From Bacillus sp. AFS073361 (lineage in GTDB: Bacteria > Bacillota > Bacilli > Bacillales > Cytobacillaceae): 64,000 nucleotides of DNA. Made by a program: the position numbers and the translations under genes. The notes below the pieces were generated by a model. That model was not told the DNA's origin, searched no databases, and saw only the letters and a list, made by a program, of their open reading frames with translations. Positions 17,459 through 27,904 of this stretch are shown here, in pieces (within the stretch, counting starts at the first letter, position 1; every line of letters starts with the position of its first letter). The stretch covers positions 119,106 through 183,105 of the forward strand of contig NZ_NUZU01000037.1 in assembly GCF_002567005.1 (NCBI RefSeq). Direction: 5' to 3'.

Positions 17459-20400
17459 ATGAAGAAAATCATTCAGTTTTCATTGAAGAACAAGTTTGCC
17501 GTATGGCTATTAACCATTATTATTACAATTGCTGGATTGTATTCAGGAATGAACATGAAACTAGAAACCATTCCAAATATTAATACACCGCTTGTTTCAG
17601 TTTTGGCAGTGTATCCTGGGGCGACACCCGAGCAGGTAGCTGAGAAAGTCACGGAACCGATTGAAAAACGAGTCGAAAATTTAGATGGGGTTTCGGTTGT
17701 TAGTTCCTCTTCCTTTCAAAACGCTTCGTCTATCCAAATAGAATATAATTTTGATAAGGATATGGAAAAGGCTCAAAATGAAGTAAAGGAAGCCTTAAGC
17801 AATCTTGAACTTCCTGAAGGGGTAGAGGAGCCAGAAGTCTCTCGGTTGAGTTTTTCTGCCTTCCCGGTTATGTCATTAAGTATTACAAATACTAAACAAT
17901 CTTTGGCAGAATTAACTAAAACAGCCGAAGAGGATATTATTCCAGAACTTGAAGGTATTGAAGGAGTATCAACCGTTCAAATTTCAGGGCAGCAGGTTGA
18001 CGAAGTTCAATTGAAATTTAATGAGTCTAAATTAAAGCAATATAACTTATCAGAAGATACGGTAAAGAATATAATCAAAGCATCGGATGTTACCATTCCA
18101 CTAGGATTGTACACATTTAAAGATACGCAAAAGTCCGTTGTCATTGATGGGAATGTTTCTACAATAAAAGACTTAAAAGCGATCAAAATTCCCGTTATCT
18201 CATCAGCAGGCACAGCGCAGCAAGGTACAGCAGCCAGCCAACAAAACCAGGGCCAACAAACAGGTATTCCTGCTGGCCAAGCAACCCAATCGGCTCAAGC
18301 TTCTCCTGCGATACCTAGTGTTGAACTAAAAGATATTGCCACCATTAAGGTAGTAGGGAAGGCAGAATCAATTTCAAGAACAAATGGCAAAGAGTCCATC
18401 GGAGTACAGATTACAAGCACACAGGACGCAAATACAGTGGATGTGGTGAACGCTGTTAAAGATAAATTAGGTGATTTTGAAGATAAGATTGATGGGTTAA
18501 AGGTTACTACGATTTTTGATCAGGGAAAACCGATCGAAGAATCGGTTGCAACCATGCTGAATAAAGCCATTTTCGGTGCAATATTTGCCATGATTATCAT
18601 CTTGCTTTTCTTAAGAAATTTCCGGACTACCATCATATCGGTTATTTCTATCCCATTATCCATATTAATTGCGATGTTACTTTTAAAACAAATGAATATT
18701 ACTCTTAATATGATGACCCTTGGCGCCATGACTGTTGCAATAGGCCGTGTAATTGATGATTCGATTGTTGTCATCGAAAACATCTTTAGAAGGATGTCTC
18801 TTAATAATGAAACCTTAAGTGGGAAAGACTTAATTGTTGCTGCCACGAGAGAAATGTTCATGCCGATTTTTTCATCCACGGTGGTAACGATTGCTGTGTT
18901 TCTTCCATTAGGTTTAGTTAAAGGACCAGTAGGCGAGATGTTTCTACCATTCGCATTAACCATAGTTTTTGCTTTATTAGCATCTCTTTTAGTAGCGATT
19001 ACTATTGTTCCAATGATGGCTCACTCTTTATTTAAAAAAGGCGTATCAGTTAAGCAAACACATGTTGAAAATAAACCAGGCAGATTAGCTTCAGGCTATA
19101 AAAAGCTTCTTAACTGGTCTTTGAACCATAAAATCATTACCTTTGGATTAGCGATTTTATTATTAGTTGGCAGTTTGTTCCTAGTACCGGTGATTGGGGT
19201 AAGTTTCCTTCCATCTGATGAACAAAAAATGGTTGTGGCCACTTATAAACCAGCACCAGGAGAAACCTTGGATGAAGTGGAACGGATTGCAACCGATGCG
19301 GAGGAATTTTTTGGGAACAGAGACGGAGTAAAAACGATTCAGTTTTCCGTGGGCGGAGAAAACCCAATGAATCCAGGACAAAGCAATTCGGCCATGTTTT
19401 TTGTTGAATATGATAAAGACACCAAAAACTTCTCAAAAGAAACTGAAAATGTAATTAACGATCTAAACCAACGAAATGACAAGGGAGAATGGGCAAGTCA
19501 GGACTTTTCAGGTATGGGATCATCAAATGCACTTTCATTTAATGTGTATGGTGACAATATGGATGAAATTGAACCTGTTGTAAATAAGATAGAGAAAATT
19601 TTTAAAAGTAAAGACACCCTTAAAAATGTGAAAACTAGTATTGCTGATACCTATGAAGAGTATACCCTTGTCGCTGATCAGAAAAAGTTAAGCCAACTCG
19701 GACTTACCGCAGCGCAACTAGGGATGGAACTTACAGGAAATGGTCAGCGTCAAGTACTGACAACTATTGAAAATGATGGCAAAGAATTGAATGTCTATTT
19801 AGATGTAGAAAAAGATGATTTTGAAAATATTAATGATTTAACCGATAAAACGATTCAATCTCCGATGGGTATGGCAGTCCCAATAAAGGATGTTATTGAT
19901 ATTAAGAAGGGGCATACATCGGATACGATCACCAGACGTGATCGCCGTATTTATGCAAGTGTAAGTGCTGAAATTACGACAAAAGATGTTTCAAAAGTTT
20001 CTGCCGCAGTTCAAAAGAAGGTAGATAAACTAAAACTTCCTTCAACGGTAGATGTTTCGATTGGCGGGGTATCAGAGGATATTGCAGAATCCTTTACACA
20101 GTTAGGATTAGCCATGCTTGCAGCGATTGCGATAGTTTATTTAGTACTTGTTATTACATTTGGAGGAGGATTAGCTCCATTAGCGATCCTATTCTCATTA
20201 CCGTTTACCATCATCGGAGGATTATTAGGTTTGTTGATCTCTGGTGAAACATTAAGTGTATCGGCAATGATCGGTGCGTTGATGTTAATTGGTATTGTTG
20301 TAACGAACGCGATTGTATTAATTGACCGTGTCATTCATAAAGAGAATGATGGGTTATCAACAAGAGAAGCGATTCTTGAGGCTGCTGGGACACGCCTCCG

Positions 20401-20602
20401 TCCGATTCTAATGACAGCCATTGCGACCATTGGTGCACTGATTCCATTAGCTTTCGGAATGGAAGGAAGCGGGCTTATTTCAAAAGGATTAGGTGTGACA
20501 GTCATCGGCGGATTAACAAGTTCGACGCTGCTTACCTTAGTTATTGTACCGATTGTTTATGAAACGCTTATGAAAATGAAGCGAAAAGAGAGAGCAGTAT
20601 AA
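17459..20602 (+). CDS. swrC: RND-family efflux transporter (SwrC/YerP-like)
   Basis: 1047-residue HAE-type RND permease, close to the length of B. subtilis SwrC, which exports surfactin and other amphiphiles. Two repeats of one plus five TM helices flank large extracytoplasmic domains. The proton relay Asp pair is in VIDDSIVVIEN of helix 4, and a matching second set of helices spans the C-terminus. Residues ~248-286 are a low-complexity Gln/Ala/Pro-rich insert not expected in the core fold. The ATG at 17459 is chosen because AAGGAGAG precedes it; the upstream ATG at 17429 has no site. No membrane-fusion or outer-membrane partner is present, as expected in a Gram-positive. Confidence 0.88.
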   Translation: MKKIIQFSLKNKFAVWLLTIIITIAGLYSGMNMKLETIPNINTPLVSVLAVYPGATPEQVAEKVTEPIEKRVENLDGVSVVSSSSFQNASSIQIEYNFDKDMEKAQNEVKEALSNLELPEGVEEPEVSRLSFSAFPVMSLSITNTKQSLAELTKTAEEDIIPELEGIEGVSTVQISGQQVDEVQLKFNESKLKQYNLSEDTVKNIIKASDVTIPLGLYTFKDTQKSVVIDGNVSTIKDLKAIKIPVISSAGTAQQGTAASQQNQGQQTGIPAGQATQSAQASPAIPSVELKDIATIKVVGKAESISRTNGKESIGVQITSTQDANTVDVVNAVKDKLGDFEDKIDGLKVTTIFDQGKPIEESVATMLNKAIFGAIFAMIIILLFLRNFRTTIISVISIPLSILIAMLLLKQMNITLNMMTLGAMTVAIGRVIDDSIVVIENIFRRMSLNNETLSGKDLIVAATREMFMPIFSSTVVTIAVFLPLGLVKGPVGEMFLPFALTIVFALLASLLVAITIVPMMAHSLFKKGVSVKQTHVENKPGRLASGYKKLLNWSLNHKIITFGLAILLLVGSLFLVPVIGVSFLPSDEQKMVVATYKPAPGETLDEVERIATDAEEFFGNRDGVKTIQFSVGGENPMNPGQSNSAMFFVEYDKDTKNFSKETENVINDLNQRNDKGEWASQDFSGMGSSNALSFNVYGDNMDEIEPVVNKIEKIFKSKDTLKNVKTSIADTYEEYTLVADQKKLSQLGLTAAQLGMELTGNGQRQVLTTIENDGKELNVYLDVEKDDFENINDLTDKTIQSPMGMAVPIKDVIDIKKGHTSDTITRRDRRIYASVSAEITTKDVSKVSAAVQKKVDKLKLPSTVDVSIGGVSEDIAESFTQLGLAMLAAIAIVYLVLVITFGGGLAPLAILFSLPFTIIGGLLGLLISGETLSVSAMIGALMLIGIVVTNAIVLIDRVIHKENDGLSTREAILEAAGTRLRPILMTAIATIGALIPLAFGMEGSGLISKGLGVTVIGGLTSSTLLTLVIVPIVYETLMKMKRKERAV

Positions 20603-20610
20603 AGGAACGA

Positions 20611-20661
20611 AACAGCAGCTGATTTTATGTTAAAATAACATTCAGCTGCTGTTATTTTTTT
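20611..20661 (+). terminator. terminator of the RND gene
   Basis: AACAGCAGCTG / CAGCTGCTGTT outer stem with an inner ATGTTA/TAACAT stem, followed by a T-run. Confidence 0.88.
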
Positions 20662-20667
20662 AGAGTC

Positions 20668-20695
20668 TTGACATTTTAAAAAAAGAGAGTATAGT
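20668..20695 (+). promoter_or_regulatory. SigA-type promoter of the LTA synthase gene
   Basis: TTGACA, 16-bp spacer, TATAGT. It would give a leader of about 155 nt, containing only a weak GAG/CTC hairpin at about 20783-20800; I see no riboswitch in it. Confidence 0.55.
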
Positions 20696-20858
20696 AATGT
20701 TCTTGTGCTGGTCATTTTGTTTTTTTTATTAAATGTTCATGGATTGTTCATATTTAGCTGTTAACATAGAGATAGATCATATTGAGGGCTGTAGTCTCTC
20801 ATTAATATAAAAATAATAATTAAAAGTTTATAATCATAGATAACAAGGTAGGTGCTTT

Positions 20859-22808
20859 ATGATTAACTTATTGCAAAGAGGTCAAAGTATTTTTAATAAA
20901 TATGTTGGCTTTTTCTTTTTGACAGTATTTTTCTTATGGATAAAAACATATATCGTTCAATTAACGCAATTTGACTTAGGAATTGAAAATTCTCTTCAGA
21001 AGTTTCTATTATTTATCAATCCGCTCGGATCTGCTTTACTATTCTTGGGCGTATCGTTCTTTTTAAAAGGTAGAAAAAAGTATATAGGGCTAATGGTTAT
21101 AGATTTTGTTTTATCATTTCTTTTATATGCTAATGTTTTATTTTACCGATTCTTTAGTGATTTTATTACCTTGCCAACCTTAACGCAGACTCAAAACTTT
21201 GGCGATGTAAGCGGCAGTGTCACTTCCTTATTGAAGCCATACGATTTATTATTCTTTCTTGATGTCATTGTGTTATTTGGTTTACTTGTTTTCCGATTTG
21301 TGAAAATAGAAGTCAAGGATATGAATCGCGGGAAAGTTGCAGCACTATTTTCACTGGCACTTGCGATTTCAAGTGTGAACTTAGCTTTAGCTGAAACGGA
21401 CCGTCCTCAATTACTTACAAGAGGATTCGATAGAAACTATATCGTAAAATATTTAGGAATGTACAATTACACTATTTATGATGCTGTTCAAAGTACGAAA
21501 GCATCTGCTCAAAGAGTTATGGCCAGCAGCGATGATACTACTGAAGTTGTAAACTATACAAAGTCTAATTATGCAGAGCCAAATCCAGCTTACTTTGGGG
21601 CTGGAAAAGGAATGAATGTAATTTATTTACATCTTGAATCAACCCAAAATTTCTTGATTAATTATAAGTTGCACGGGGAAGAAGTCACTCCATTTTTAAA
21701 TTCTTTAACGAAGGATCAAAATACCCTTTACTTTGATAACTTCTTCCATCAAACAGGACAAGGTAAAACATCGGATGCTGAATTTATGTTAGAAAATTCA
21801 TTATATGGATTATCACAAGGTTCAGCTTATACAACAAAAGGGCTAAATACCTATGAGGCAGCTCCTGCCATTTTAGGTCAGCAAGGTTACACTTCAGCGG
21901 TGTTCCATGGGAATTCAGGAAGCTTCTGGAATCGTAATGAAATTTATAAATCATTTGGCTACAACAAATTCTTTGATTCAAATTATTATCAAATCAATTC
22001 TAAAGATCTAGCTGAATACGGGCTAATGGATAAACCATTTTATGAACAATCGATTCCACTTTTGGAATCATTGCCAGAGCCATTCTATACAAAATTTATT
22101 ACTGTATCGAATCATTATCCGTATCCAATTAATCAAGAGGATGCTACAATTGCACCAGGTACAACAGGTGATAAATCTGTCGATGGATATTTTCAAACCG
22201 CACGATATGCGGACGAAGCCTTGAAGCAATTCTTTGATTATCTCAAAAAATCAGGTTTATATGATCGTTCGATCATTGTTATGTATGGTGACCATTATGG
22301 AATTTCTGAAAATCATAATAAAGCTATGGAGCAGGTAATTGGAAAGGAAATCACCCCATTTGAAAGTGCTGGTTTACAGCGTGTACCATTATTCATTCGT
22401 GTCCCTGGAATGGAAGGTGGAGTAAACCACGAATATGGCGGCCAAATCGATCTTCTTCCAACCCTACTTCACTTGCTAGGTACAGACACAAAAGAGTATG
22501 TCCAATTTGGAACCGACTTATTATCTAAACAGCATGATGATTTAGTGCCGTTCAGAAATGGTGATTTTGTAAGTTCAACCATCACTTCTATTGATGGAAA
22601 GTTCTATGATTCTAAAACTGGTCTGAAATTGGATGAAACAAAAACGGAAGAAGCCAAAAAAGATCAAAAGATCGTCGAATATAAATTAAAGCTTTCAGAT
22701 AAAGTCGTAAATGGAGATTTATTACGTTTCTACAAACCTGCAAACTTTACTACAGTTGACCGATCACAATATAACTATAATAAAGATGAAAATGTCGTTT
22801 CTAAATAG
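20859..22808 (+). CDS. ltaS: lipoteichoic acid synthase (LtaS family)
   Basis: 649-residue polytopic enzyme that polymerises glycerol-phosphate from phosphatidylglycerol onto the LTA anchor. Five N-terminal TM helices (residues ~15-165) are followed by an extracellular sulfatase-fold domain. The catalytic nucleophile is Thr304 in GQGKTSDAEF, and metal ligands include Glu260 in HLEST and Asp478-His479 in MYGDHYG, all at positions close to S. aureus LtaS. Bacilli carry several paralogues (LtaS, YfnI, YqgS, YvgJ); the intact Thr makes this an active synthase or primase, and which paralogue it is cannot be settled by eye. Confidence 0.9.
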   Translation: MINLLQRGQSIFNKYVGFFFLTVFFLWIKTYIVQLTQFDLGIENSLQKFLLFINPLGSALLFLGVSFFLKGRKKYIGLMVIDFVLSFLLYANVLFYRFFSDFITLPTLTQTQNFGDVSGSVTSLLKPYDLLFFLDVIVLFGLLVFRFVKIEVKDMNRGKVAALFSLALAISSVNLALAETDRPQLLTRGFDRNYIVKYLGMYNYTIYDAVQSTKASAQRVMASSDDTTEVVNYTKSNYAEPNPAYFGAGKGMNVIYLHLESTQNFLINYKLHGEEVTPFLNSLTKDQNTLYFDNFFHQTGQGKTSDAEFMLENSLYGLSQGSAYTTKGLNTYEAAPAILGQQGYTSAVFHGNSGSFWNRNEIYKSFGYNKFFDSNYYQINSKDLAEYGLMDKPFYEQSIPLLESLPEPFYTKFITVSNHYPYPINQEDATIAPGTTGDKSVDGYFQTARYADEALKQFFDYLKKSGLYDRSIIVMYGDHYGISENHNKAMEQVIGKEITPFESAGLQRVPLFIRVPGMEGGVNHEYGGQIDLLPTLLHLLGTDTKEYVQFGTDLLSKQHDDLVPFRNGDFVSSTITSIDGKFYDSKTGLKLDETKTEEAKKDQKIVEYKLKLSDKVVNGDLLRFYKPANFTTVDRSQYNYNKDENVVSK

Positions 22809-22810
22809 TA

Positions 22811-22843
22811 AACTGCCTGAGGAAATCCTCAGGCGGTTTTTTT
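22811..22843 (+). terminator. terminator of ltaS
   Basis: CTGCCTGAGG / CCTCAGGCGG stem with a short loop and seven T. Confidence 0.9.
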
Positions 22844-22931
22844 GTTCTTCTCGACAAACACATTCCGCTTGCATCATTATTTTCAAAAGGTGAAAAGATA
22901 TAGGCAGTAGGAAGTCTGTATAGGGGGGATT

Positions 22932-24967
22932 ATGATCGGGAAGGTTTGGCACATATATAAAACTGATTGGAAAAATATCTTTCGTGTGCCTACTGTAGTG
23001 TTGTTAATAGGTGCACTTATGGTTTTGCCGTCGGCCTATGCTTGGGTGAACATAAAGTCAATGTGGGACCCGTATAGTAATACATCTGGGATTCGTGTGG
23101 CTGTTAGTAACGAAGATGAAGGAACCGAAATACGCGGAAAAAAATAAATGTCGGTAACGATACCGTCAAGAATCTTAAAAAGAATCATCAACTTGGCTGG
23201 GTCTTTGTTAATCGCACTGAAGCAGAAAGGGGAGTGGAGAGGGGACTTTATTATGCCTATCTCATCATTCCTAAGGATTTTTCGAGAAAGTTATCCAGTA
23301 TTTTAGAGGTAAATCCCCAAAAACCAGAAATCGAGTTTGCGGTAAATGAAAAAATAAATGCTGTAGCTCCGAAAATCGTAAGTTCAGGAGCCTCAAGCGT
23401 AACCGCTCAAATCAGCCAAGCTTTTATAAAAATAGTAAGTGAAGCTATTTTCGAGGGGTTTTATAGAGCCGGAATTGAATTGGAGCAAGAATTGCCATCC
23501 ATACATAATGTGGAAAAGCAGATCTTTGCATTAGAAAAAGCTTTGCCTGAAATAGAAAAGATGGGGAAAGCGGCGATTGAACTTGAAAAGAAGTTACCAG
23601 AAATACAAGCAAAGGGACAGAAAGTAATTGAATTGGAGCAGAGGATCCCAGAGATAGAAAAGGCAGCAGACAGTATTTTAAAGATTGAGGACCGGTTACC
23701 GCTTATCAAAGAAACAGGAGCTAAAGTGATTACCCTTCAAGAGAAAATTTCTAGTTTACAGAGAGCGAAGGAACTCATTACTGATACTGCAACCAATCTA
23801 TCAGAAATAGAAAACATGCTTCTACAATCACTTGAACAAATGAAGGGAGCTTCTGTATCGCAGACTGGATCCAAAGGAGAACAAGAAGAGGTTAACAGAA
23901 TTTACAAAGAACTTCTAAAAATTCATGGAAATATAGTGGAAACACAGGCAGAGCTGCTTGAGAAAGTTGATAAATTGACAAAAGCGACTAATACAGCTGC
24001 TAATTTTTTTAAAAGTGATTTTGCGAATAGTGAGCAAAAAATCCATCGCGCTGCTGATTTTGTGCGAACGGATTTACCATCTTTAGAGAATGACATTCGA
24101 AAAGCGGCTGATTTATTTAGAACGAGGTTTTATGCCTTTGTGAAGTATGTCCACAAAGCAGCGGATCTAGCACGCAACGATTTACCGGGATTTGAGTCAA
24201 GCATAAGGAATGCTGCCGATAAAATTAGAAGCTTTGAAAGCAGTGTAAATATGTATGACTTAATCGAATTTCTAAAGCATGATCCGCAAAAAGAAAGTAA
24301 TTTCCTTTCGAATCCGATCTTATTAAAAACGAAGCGGCTTTTTCCAATTCCAAACTATGGATCGGCGATGACACCATTTTATACGATGCTAGCTCTTTGG
24401 GTTGGTGCGACATTATTAATTGCCTCACTAAAAGTAGATGTTGATAATCCTGGCCCTAGCTTTAAAGGGTACCAGCTTTTTTTAGGAAGGCTTATTACCT
24501 TTCTTACTATCGGAATCTTCCAGGCTGTGATTGTGTCCCTTGGTGACTTGTTTTTCATTCATACATATGCGATTGACAAACTCTGGTTTGTGGTATTTTG
24601 TATGTTTATCAGCATGGTATTTGTTACAATCACTTATTCCTTATGTTCGGTGTTTGGCAATATTGGAAAAGGATTAGCGATTATTTTCTTGGTTCTGCAA
24701 ATCTCAAGTTCTGGTGCAACATTTCCTGTGAGCTTGACCTCATCATTTTTTCAAACGATCAACCCTTATATGCCATTTACCTATGCCGTGAGTATGCTTC
24801 GTGAAACAGTAGGCGGCATGATTGTCGAGGTCGTGATAAAAGATTTGTTCGCGCTTGTTATCTTTATTGCGTTGAGCTTACTTTTAGCATTGATGTTAAA
24901 GAAACCTTTAAGTAAACAGATTCAAAAAACAGCTGAAAAGGCAAGGACATCGAGGATTATTCCATAG
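22932..24967 (+). pseudogene. yhgE: YhgE/Pip-family membrane protein gene, frameshifted at an A7 tract
   Basis: The first frame (22932-23147) encodes one TM helix and the start of the extracytoplasmic domain, ending RGKK then TAA. The rest is in the -1 frame from about 23140 to 24967. It continues the same domain (INVGNDTVKNLKKN, then QLGWVFV), then a long helical region with ~20-residue IELEKKLPEI-type repeats and repeated KAADL-type segments, and a C-terminal ABC-2-like block of about five helices. A single missing A in the run 23138-23144 explains the break; restored, the protein would be about 678 residues. This may be a real mutation, a sequencing error in a homopolymer, or slippage. AGGGGGG precedes the ATG. 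Confidence 0.75.
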
Positions 24968-24995
24968 GGGGTTTCTAGGAAATAAGTAGGATTTC

Positions 24996-25026
24996 GCAGA
25001 CATGTAATCATGTCTGCTTTGTTTAT
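24996..25026 (+). terminator. terminator of the yhgE-like gene
   Basis: GCAGACATG / CATGTCTGC stem, four-base loop, followed by TTTGTTTATTT. Confidence 0.8.
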
Positions 25027-25093
25027 TTATCGAGTAAACAAATGTATCCCTTAGCCTACGTTAATACTTTTTAAAATATTGTAATAAATCAAC

Positions 25094-25121
25094 TTGACAA
25101 TTCCTATGCGTATGGTAGGAT
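25094..25121 (+). promoter_or_regulatory. promoter of the sulfate assimilation genes, with inverted repeat
   Basis: TTGACA, 16-bp spacer, TAGGAT. TCCTA (25102-25106) and TAGGA (25116-25120) form an inverted repeat across spacer and -10 that could be an operator. No protein can be named from it. Confidence 0.5.
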
Positions 25122-25164
25122 TAAATTTAAATAATAAATACAAGGACATTTTAAGCTCATACTC

Positions 25165-25199
25165 GATCCATTAAAATATGGATCTATTACTCTAGTAAT
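25165..25199 (+). promoter_or_regulatory. two adjacent leader hairpins before cysH
   Basis: GATCCAT-TAAAAT-ATGGATC (25165-25184) and ATTACT-CT-AGTAAT (25186-25199) stand in tandem just before the cysH ribosome site. They do not match the S-box (SAM) riboswitch that precedes B. subtilis cysH. There is no T-run, so any effect would be on translation or mRNA stability. Confidence 0.4.
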
Positions 25200-25220
25200 T
25201 CAACAAGGAGGTCCACAGGA

Positions 25221-25934
25221 ATGACAAAAGCAGTGACATATGAAAACTGGAATCAAATTTCGGATACTTTTTCCGTAGAGGACCAGACAAAGGGTGCACG
25301 TGCTGTTTTAGAATGGGCATACAGCCAGTATCCTGAAGAAAAAATTGTCTATGCCTCCAGTTTTGGTGCTGAAGCCATTGTATTAATTGATTTAATTTAT
25401 CAAGTTAAAAAAGATGCGCACATCGTTTTTTTAGATACAGGACTTCACTTTCCAGAGACGTATGAGGTAATCGATAAAATAGAAGAACGTTTTCCAGAGC
25501 TTCAAATCGAACGAAAAACTCCTAAATTGAGTTTAGATGAACAAGCAGCGGAATACGGTTCTGCCTTATGGAAAAGGGAACCTAATCAATGCTGCCAAAT
25601 CAGAAAGGTTATTCCTTTACGTGAGGCGCTAACCCCAAGAGAGGCATGGATTTCAGGTCTGCGCAGGGAGCAGTCTCCAACAAGAAAGGACACTCAATTC
25701 TTAAATAAGGATGAAAAATTCCAAAATATTAAAATTTGCCCGCTCATTCATTGGACCTGGGATGAGGTTTGGGAGTACATCAAGGAAAAGGATCTCCCTT
25801 ATAACCAATTGCATGACCAAAACTATCCAAGTATTGGCTGCTTCCCTTGCACCCAAGCGGTCGGAACCAATGGTGATTCTCGTGCTGGACGTTGGTCAGG
25901 CAGCAGTAAAACTGAGTGTGGATTGCACTCGTAG
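25221..25934 (+). CDS. cysH: phosphoadenylyl/adenylyl-sulfate reductase
   Basis: 237-residue thioredoxin-dependent reductase that reduces (P)APS to sulfite. It has the cluster-binding cysteines CC in NQCCQIRKV and CFPC in [11 protein letters not shown], which mark the 4Fe-4S (Bacillus-type, APS- or PAPS-using) form, plus the catalytic C-terminal ECGLH. The PAPS loop [13 protein letters not shown] is near residue 46. The ATG follows a near-perfect AAGGAGGT. It heads the cluster cysH-sat-cysC-sirB. Confidence 0.93.
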   Translation: MTKAVTYENWNQISDTFSVEDQTKGARAVLEWAYSQYPEEKIVYASSFGAEAIVLIDLIYQVKKDAHIVFLDTGLHFPETYEVIDKIEERFPELQIERKTPKLSLDEQAAEYGSALWKREPNQCCQIRKVIPLREALTPREAWISGLRREQSPTRKDTQFLNKDEKFQNIKICPLIHWTWDEVWEYIKEKDLPYNQLHDQNYPSIGCFPCTQAVGTNGDSRAGRWSGSSKTECGLHS

Positions 25935-26045
25935 TAAAGAGGATCATTTCCCATTACTTACGATCATTGGGTATGAAAGGAAAAACACCTTCAAGTTAAT
26001 CGATACTAACATGATTCTAAAACTTTAATGAAAGGTTGATTAAAA

Positions 26046-27194
26046 ATGTCATACTTACCAAAACCTCATGGAGGAAAACTTATTCAAGCGTTTGACCCTA
26101 ATTACGATCTAACTTCTGTAGTAAAAGAACTGGAAATTGATGCGATTGCCTTAAGTGACCTTGAATTAATCGGAATTGGTTTATTTAGTCCATTAAAAGG
26201 TTTTCTTGGCAAAGCGGATTATGAATCTGTTGTTAACAATATGCGCTTAGCAGACAATACCATTTGGTCTATCCCAGTTACACTTCCAGTTTCCTACGAG
26301 GTAGCTGGATCACTCGTTGTAGGTGAGGAATTCAAACTTACTTATAATAACGAGGTTTATGGAGTGATTAAGGTTTCAGAATGGTATGAACCTGACCTAG
26401 ATAAAGAAGCAGTTGAAGTATATAAAACGGGAGAAACTGCCCACCCAGGTGTGAAACGCCTTTATGAAAGAGGTCCAGTCTATGTGGCAGGTGAAATCGT
26501 CTTAGTTAAGAAATCAGAAAAAGGTGTTTTCGGTGACGTATGGTTTGAACCGAAGGAAACACGTGCTATTTTCGAAGAAAAAGGCTGGAAGACAGTTGTA
26601 GGATTCCAAACTAGAAATCCGATTCATCGCGCCCATGAATACATTCAAAAAGCGGCTCTTGAGACTGTTGATGGATTGTTTGTAAACCCTCTAGTTGGCG
26701 AAACGAAGTCAGATGACGTCCCAGCAGATGTTCGTCTGAAAAGCTACCGCGTGTTACTAGATAATTATTATCCAAAGGAGCGCGCACAGTTAGGTGTGTA
26801 CCCAGCAGCAATGAGATATGCAGGTCCAAGGGAAGCTATTTTCCATGCACTTGCTCGTAAGAATTTTGGCTGCACTCACTTTATTGTTGGCCGTGACCAT
26901 GCTGGTGTTGGTAACTATTACGGAACATACGATGCCCAACACATTTTTAGTAATTTTACAGAAGAAGAGCTTGGTATTAAGCCATTGTTCTTTGAGCATA
27001 GCTTCTATTGCAACAAATGTGAAGGAATGGCTTCTGATAAAACTTGCCCGCATAGCAAGGAGGACAGAGTAATTCTTTCCGGAACAAAAGTAAGAGAGAT
27101 GCTTCGCGCAGGCGTATTGCCACCATCAACCTTTAGCCGTAAAGAGGTTGTTGAAGTACTGATTGAAGGAATGAAAGAAACAGCTACCGTGTAA
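26046..27194 (+). CDS. sat: sulfate adenylyltransferase (ATP sulfurylase)
   Basis: 382-residue homo-oligomeric enzyme that makes APS from ATP and sulfate. The active-site [11 protein letters not shown] is at about residues 188-198, and GRDHAGVG, the second nucleotide motif, is intact. The zinc-type cysteines [13 protein letters not shown] near the C-terminus are typical of bacterial single-domain Sat. The 111-bp gap after cysH contains no gene; in B. subtilis the sulfate permease cysP sits at this point, so it has been lost or moved. Confidence 0.95.
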   Translation: MSYLPKPHGGKLIQAFDPNYDLTSVVKELEIDAIALSDLELIGIGLFSPLKGFLGKADYESVVNNMRLADNTIWSIPVTLPVSYEVAGSLVVGEEFKLTYNNEVYGVIKVSEWYEPDLDKEAVEVYKTGETAHPGVKRLYERGPVYVAGEIVLVKKSEKGVFGDVWFEPKETRAIFEEKGWKTVVGFQTRNPIHRAHEYIQKAALETVDGLFVNPLVGETKSDDVPADVRLKSYRVLLDNYYPKERAQLGVYPAAMRYAGPREAIFHALARKNFGCTHFIVGRDHAGVGNYYGTYDAQHIFSNFTEEELGIKPLFFEHSFYCNKCEGMASDKTCPHSKEDRVILSGTKVREMLRAGVLPPSTFSRKEVVEVLIEGMKETATV

Positions 27195-27209
27195 GGAGGA
27201 ATTAAATCT

Positions 27210-27809
27210 ATGGCTAAACCAACAAATATTACATGGCATGAAACATCTATTTCAAAAGAAAATCGACGTGAAAGAAATGGGCATGGAAGCTGTGCTCTTT
27301 GGTTTACTGGACTCTCAGGATCTGGAAAATCAACAATCGCTAATGCGGTATCTAACGAATTATTCCGCCAGGGAATCAGTGAATATGTTCTAGATGGGGA
27401 TAATATTCGCCACGGATTAAATAAAGATCTTGGCTTTTCCGATTATGATCGTACTGAAAATATAAGAAGAATTGGCGAAGTGGCCAAATTGTTTGTCGAC
27501 AGTGGCAAAGTAGTGACGACCGCTTTTATTTCTCCATTCCGTTCTGATCGTGACCAAGTCCGTGCTTTGTTCGAAGCCGGTGAATTTATTGAAGTCTTTG
27601 TGCAATGCCCGATTGAAGAATGTGAACGTAGAGATCCAAAGCAGCTGTATGCGAAAGCGCGCCGCGGGGAGATTAAGGATTTCACTGGAATTGACTCGCC
27701 GTACGAAGCACCAGAACAACCAGAGATTACGCTTCATTCAGATCAAGTAACAGTTGAAGAAGCGGTGGAACAAGTATTTGCTTATCTAAAAGAGAAGAAC
27801 ATTCTCTAA
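27210..27809 (+). CDS. cysC: adenylyl-sulfate kinase
   Basis: 199-residue kinase that phosphorylates APS to PAPS. The P-loop GLSGSGKST is at residues 34-42, and [16 protein letters not shown] plus the FISPFRSDR and [10 protein letters not shown] segments are diagnostic. It begins 15 bp after sat with an AAGGAGG site, so the two are co-transcribed. Confidence 0.95.
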   Translation: MAKPTNITWHETSISKENRRERNGHGSCALWFTGLSGSGKSTIANAVSNELFRQGISEYVLDGDNIRHGLNKDLGFSDYDRTENIRRIGEVAKLFVDSGKVVTTAFISPFRSDRDQVRALFEAGEFIEVFVQCPIEECERRDPKQLYAKARRGEIKDFTGIDSPYEAPEQPEITLHSDQVTVEEAVEQVFAYLKEKNIL

Positions 27810-27904
27810 AAGATTCGGTGGTTCCTTCTCTCGTTTAAGAGGAAAGTATGGTAATGTCTTAAATGGTAAAGGATAGTAAGTGAAGCAAGGAAGGAGCAGT
27901 GAGT

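Noticed and set aside
25122..25220. S-box (SAM) riboswitch before cysH
   Set aside because: The conserved AGAG, GATG and GCAACC-type blocks are missing; only short hairpins are present.
25711..26028. Open frame of 105 codons overlapping the cysH end
   Set aside because: It lies in another frame over well-conserved cysH sequence and has no ribosome site.
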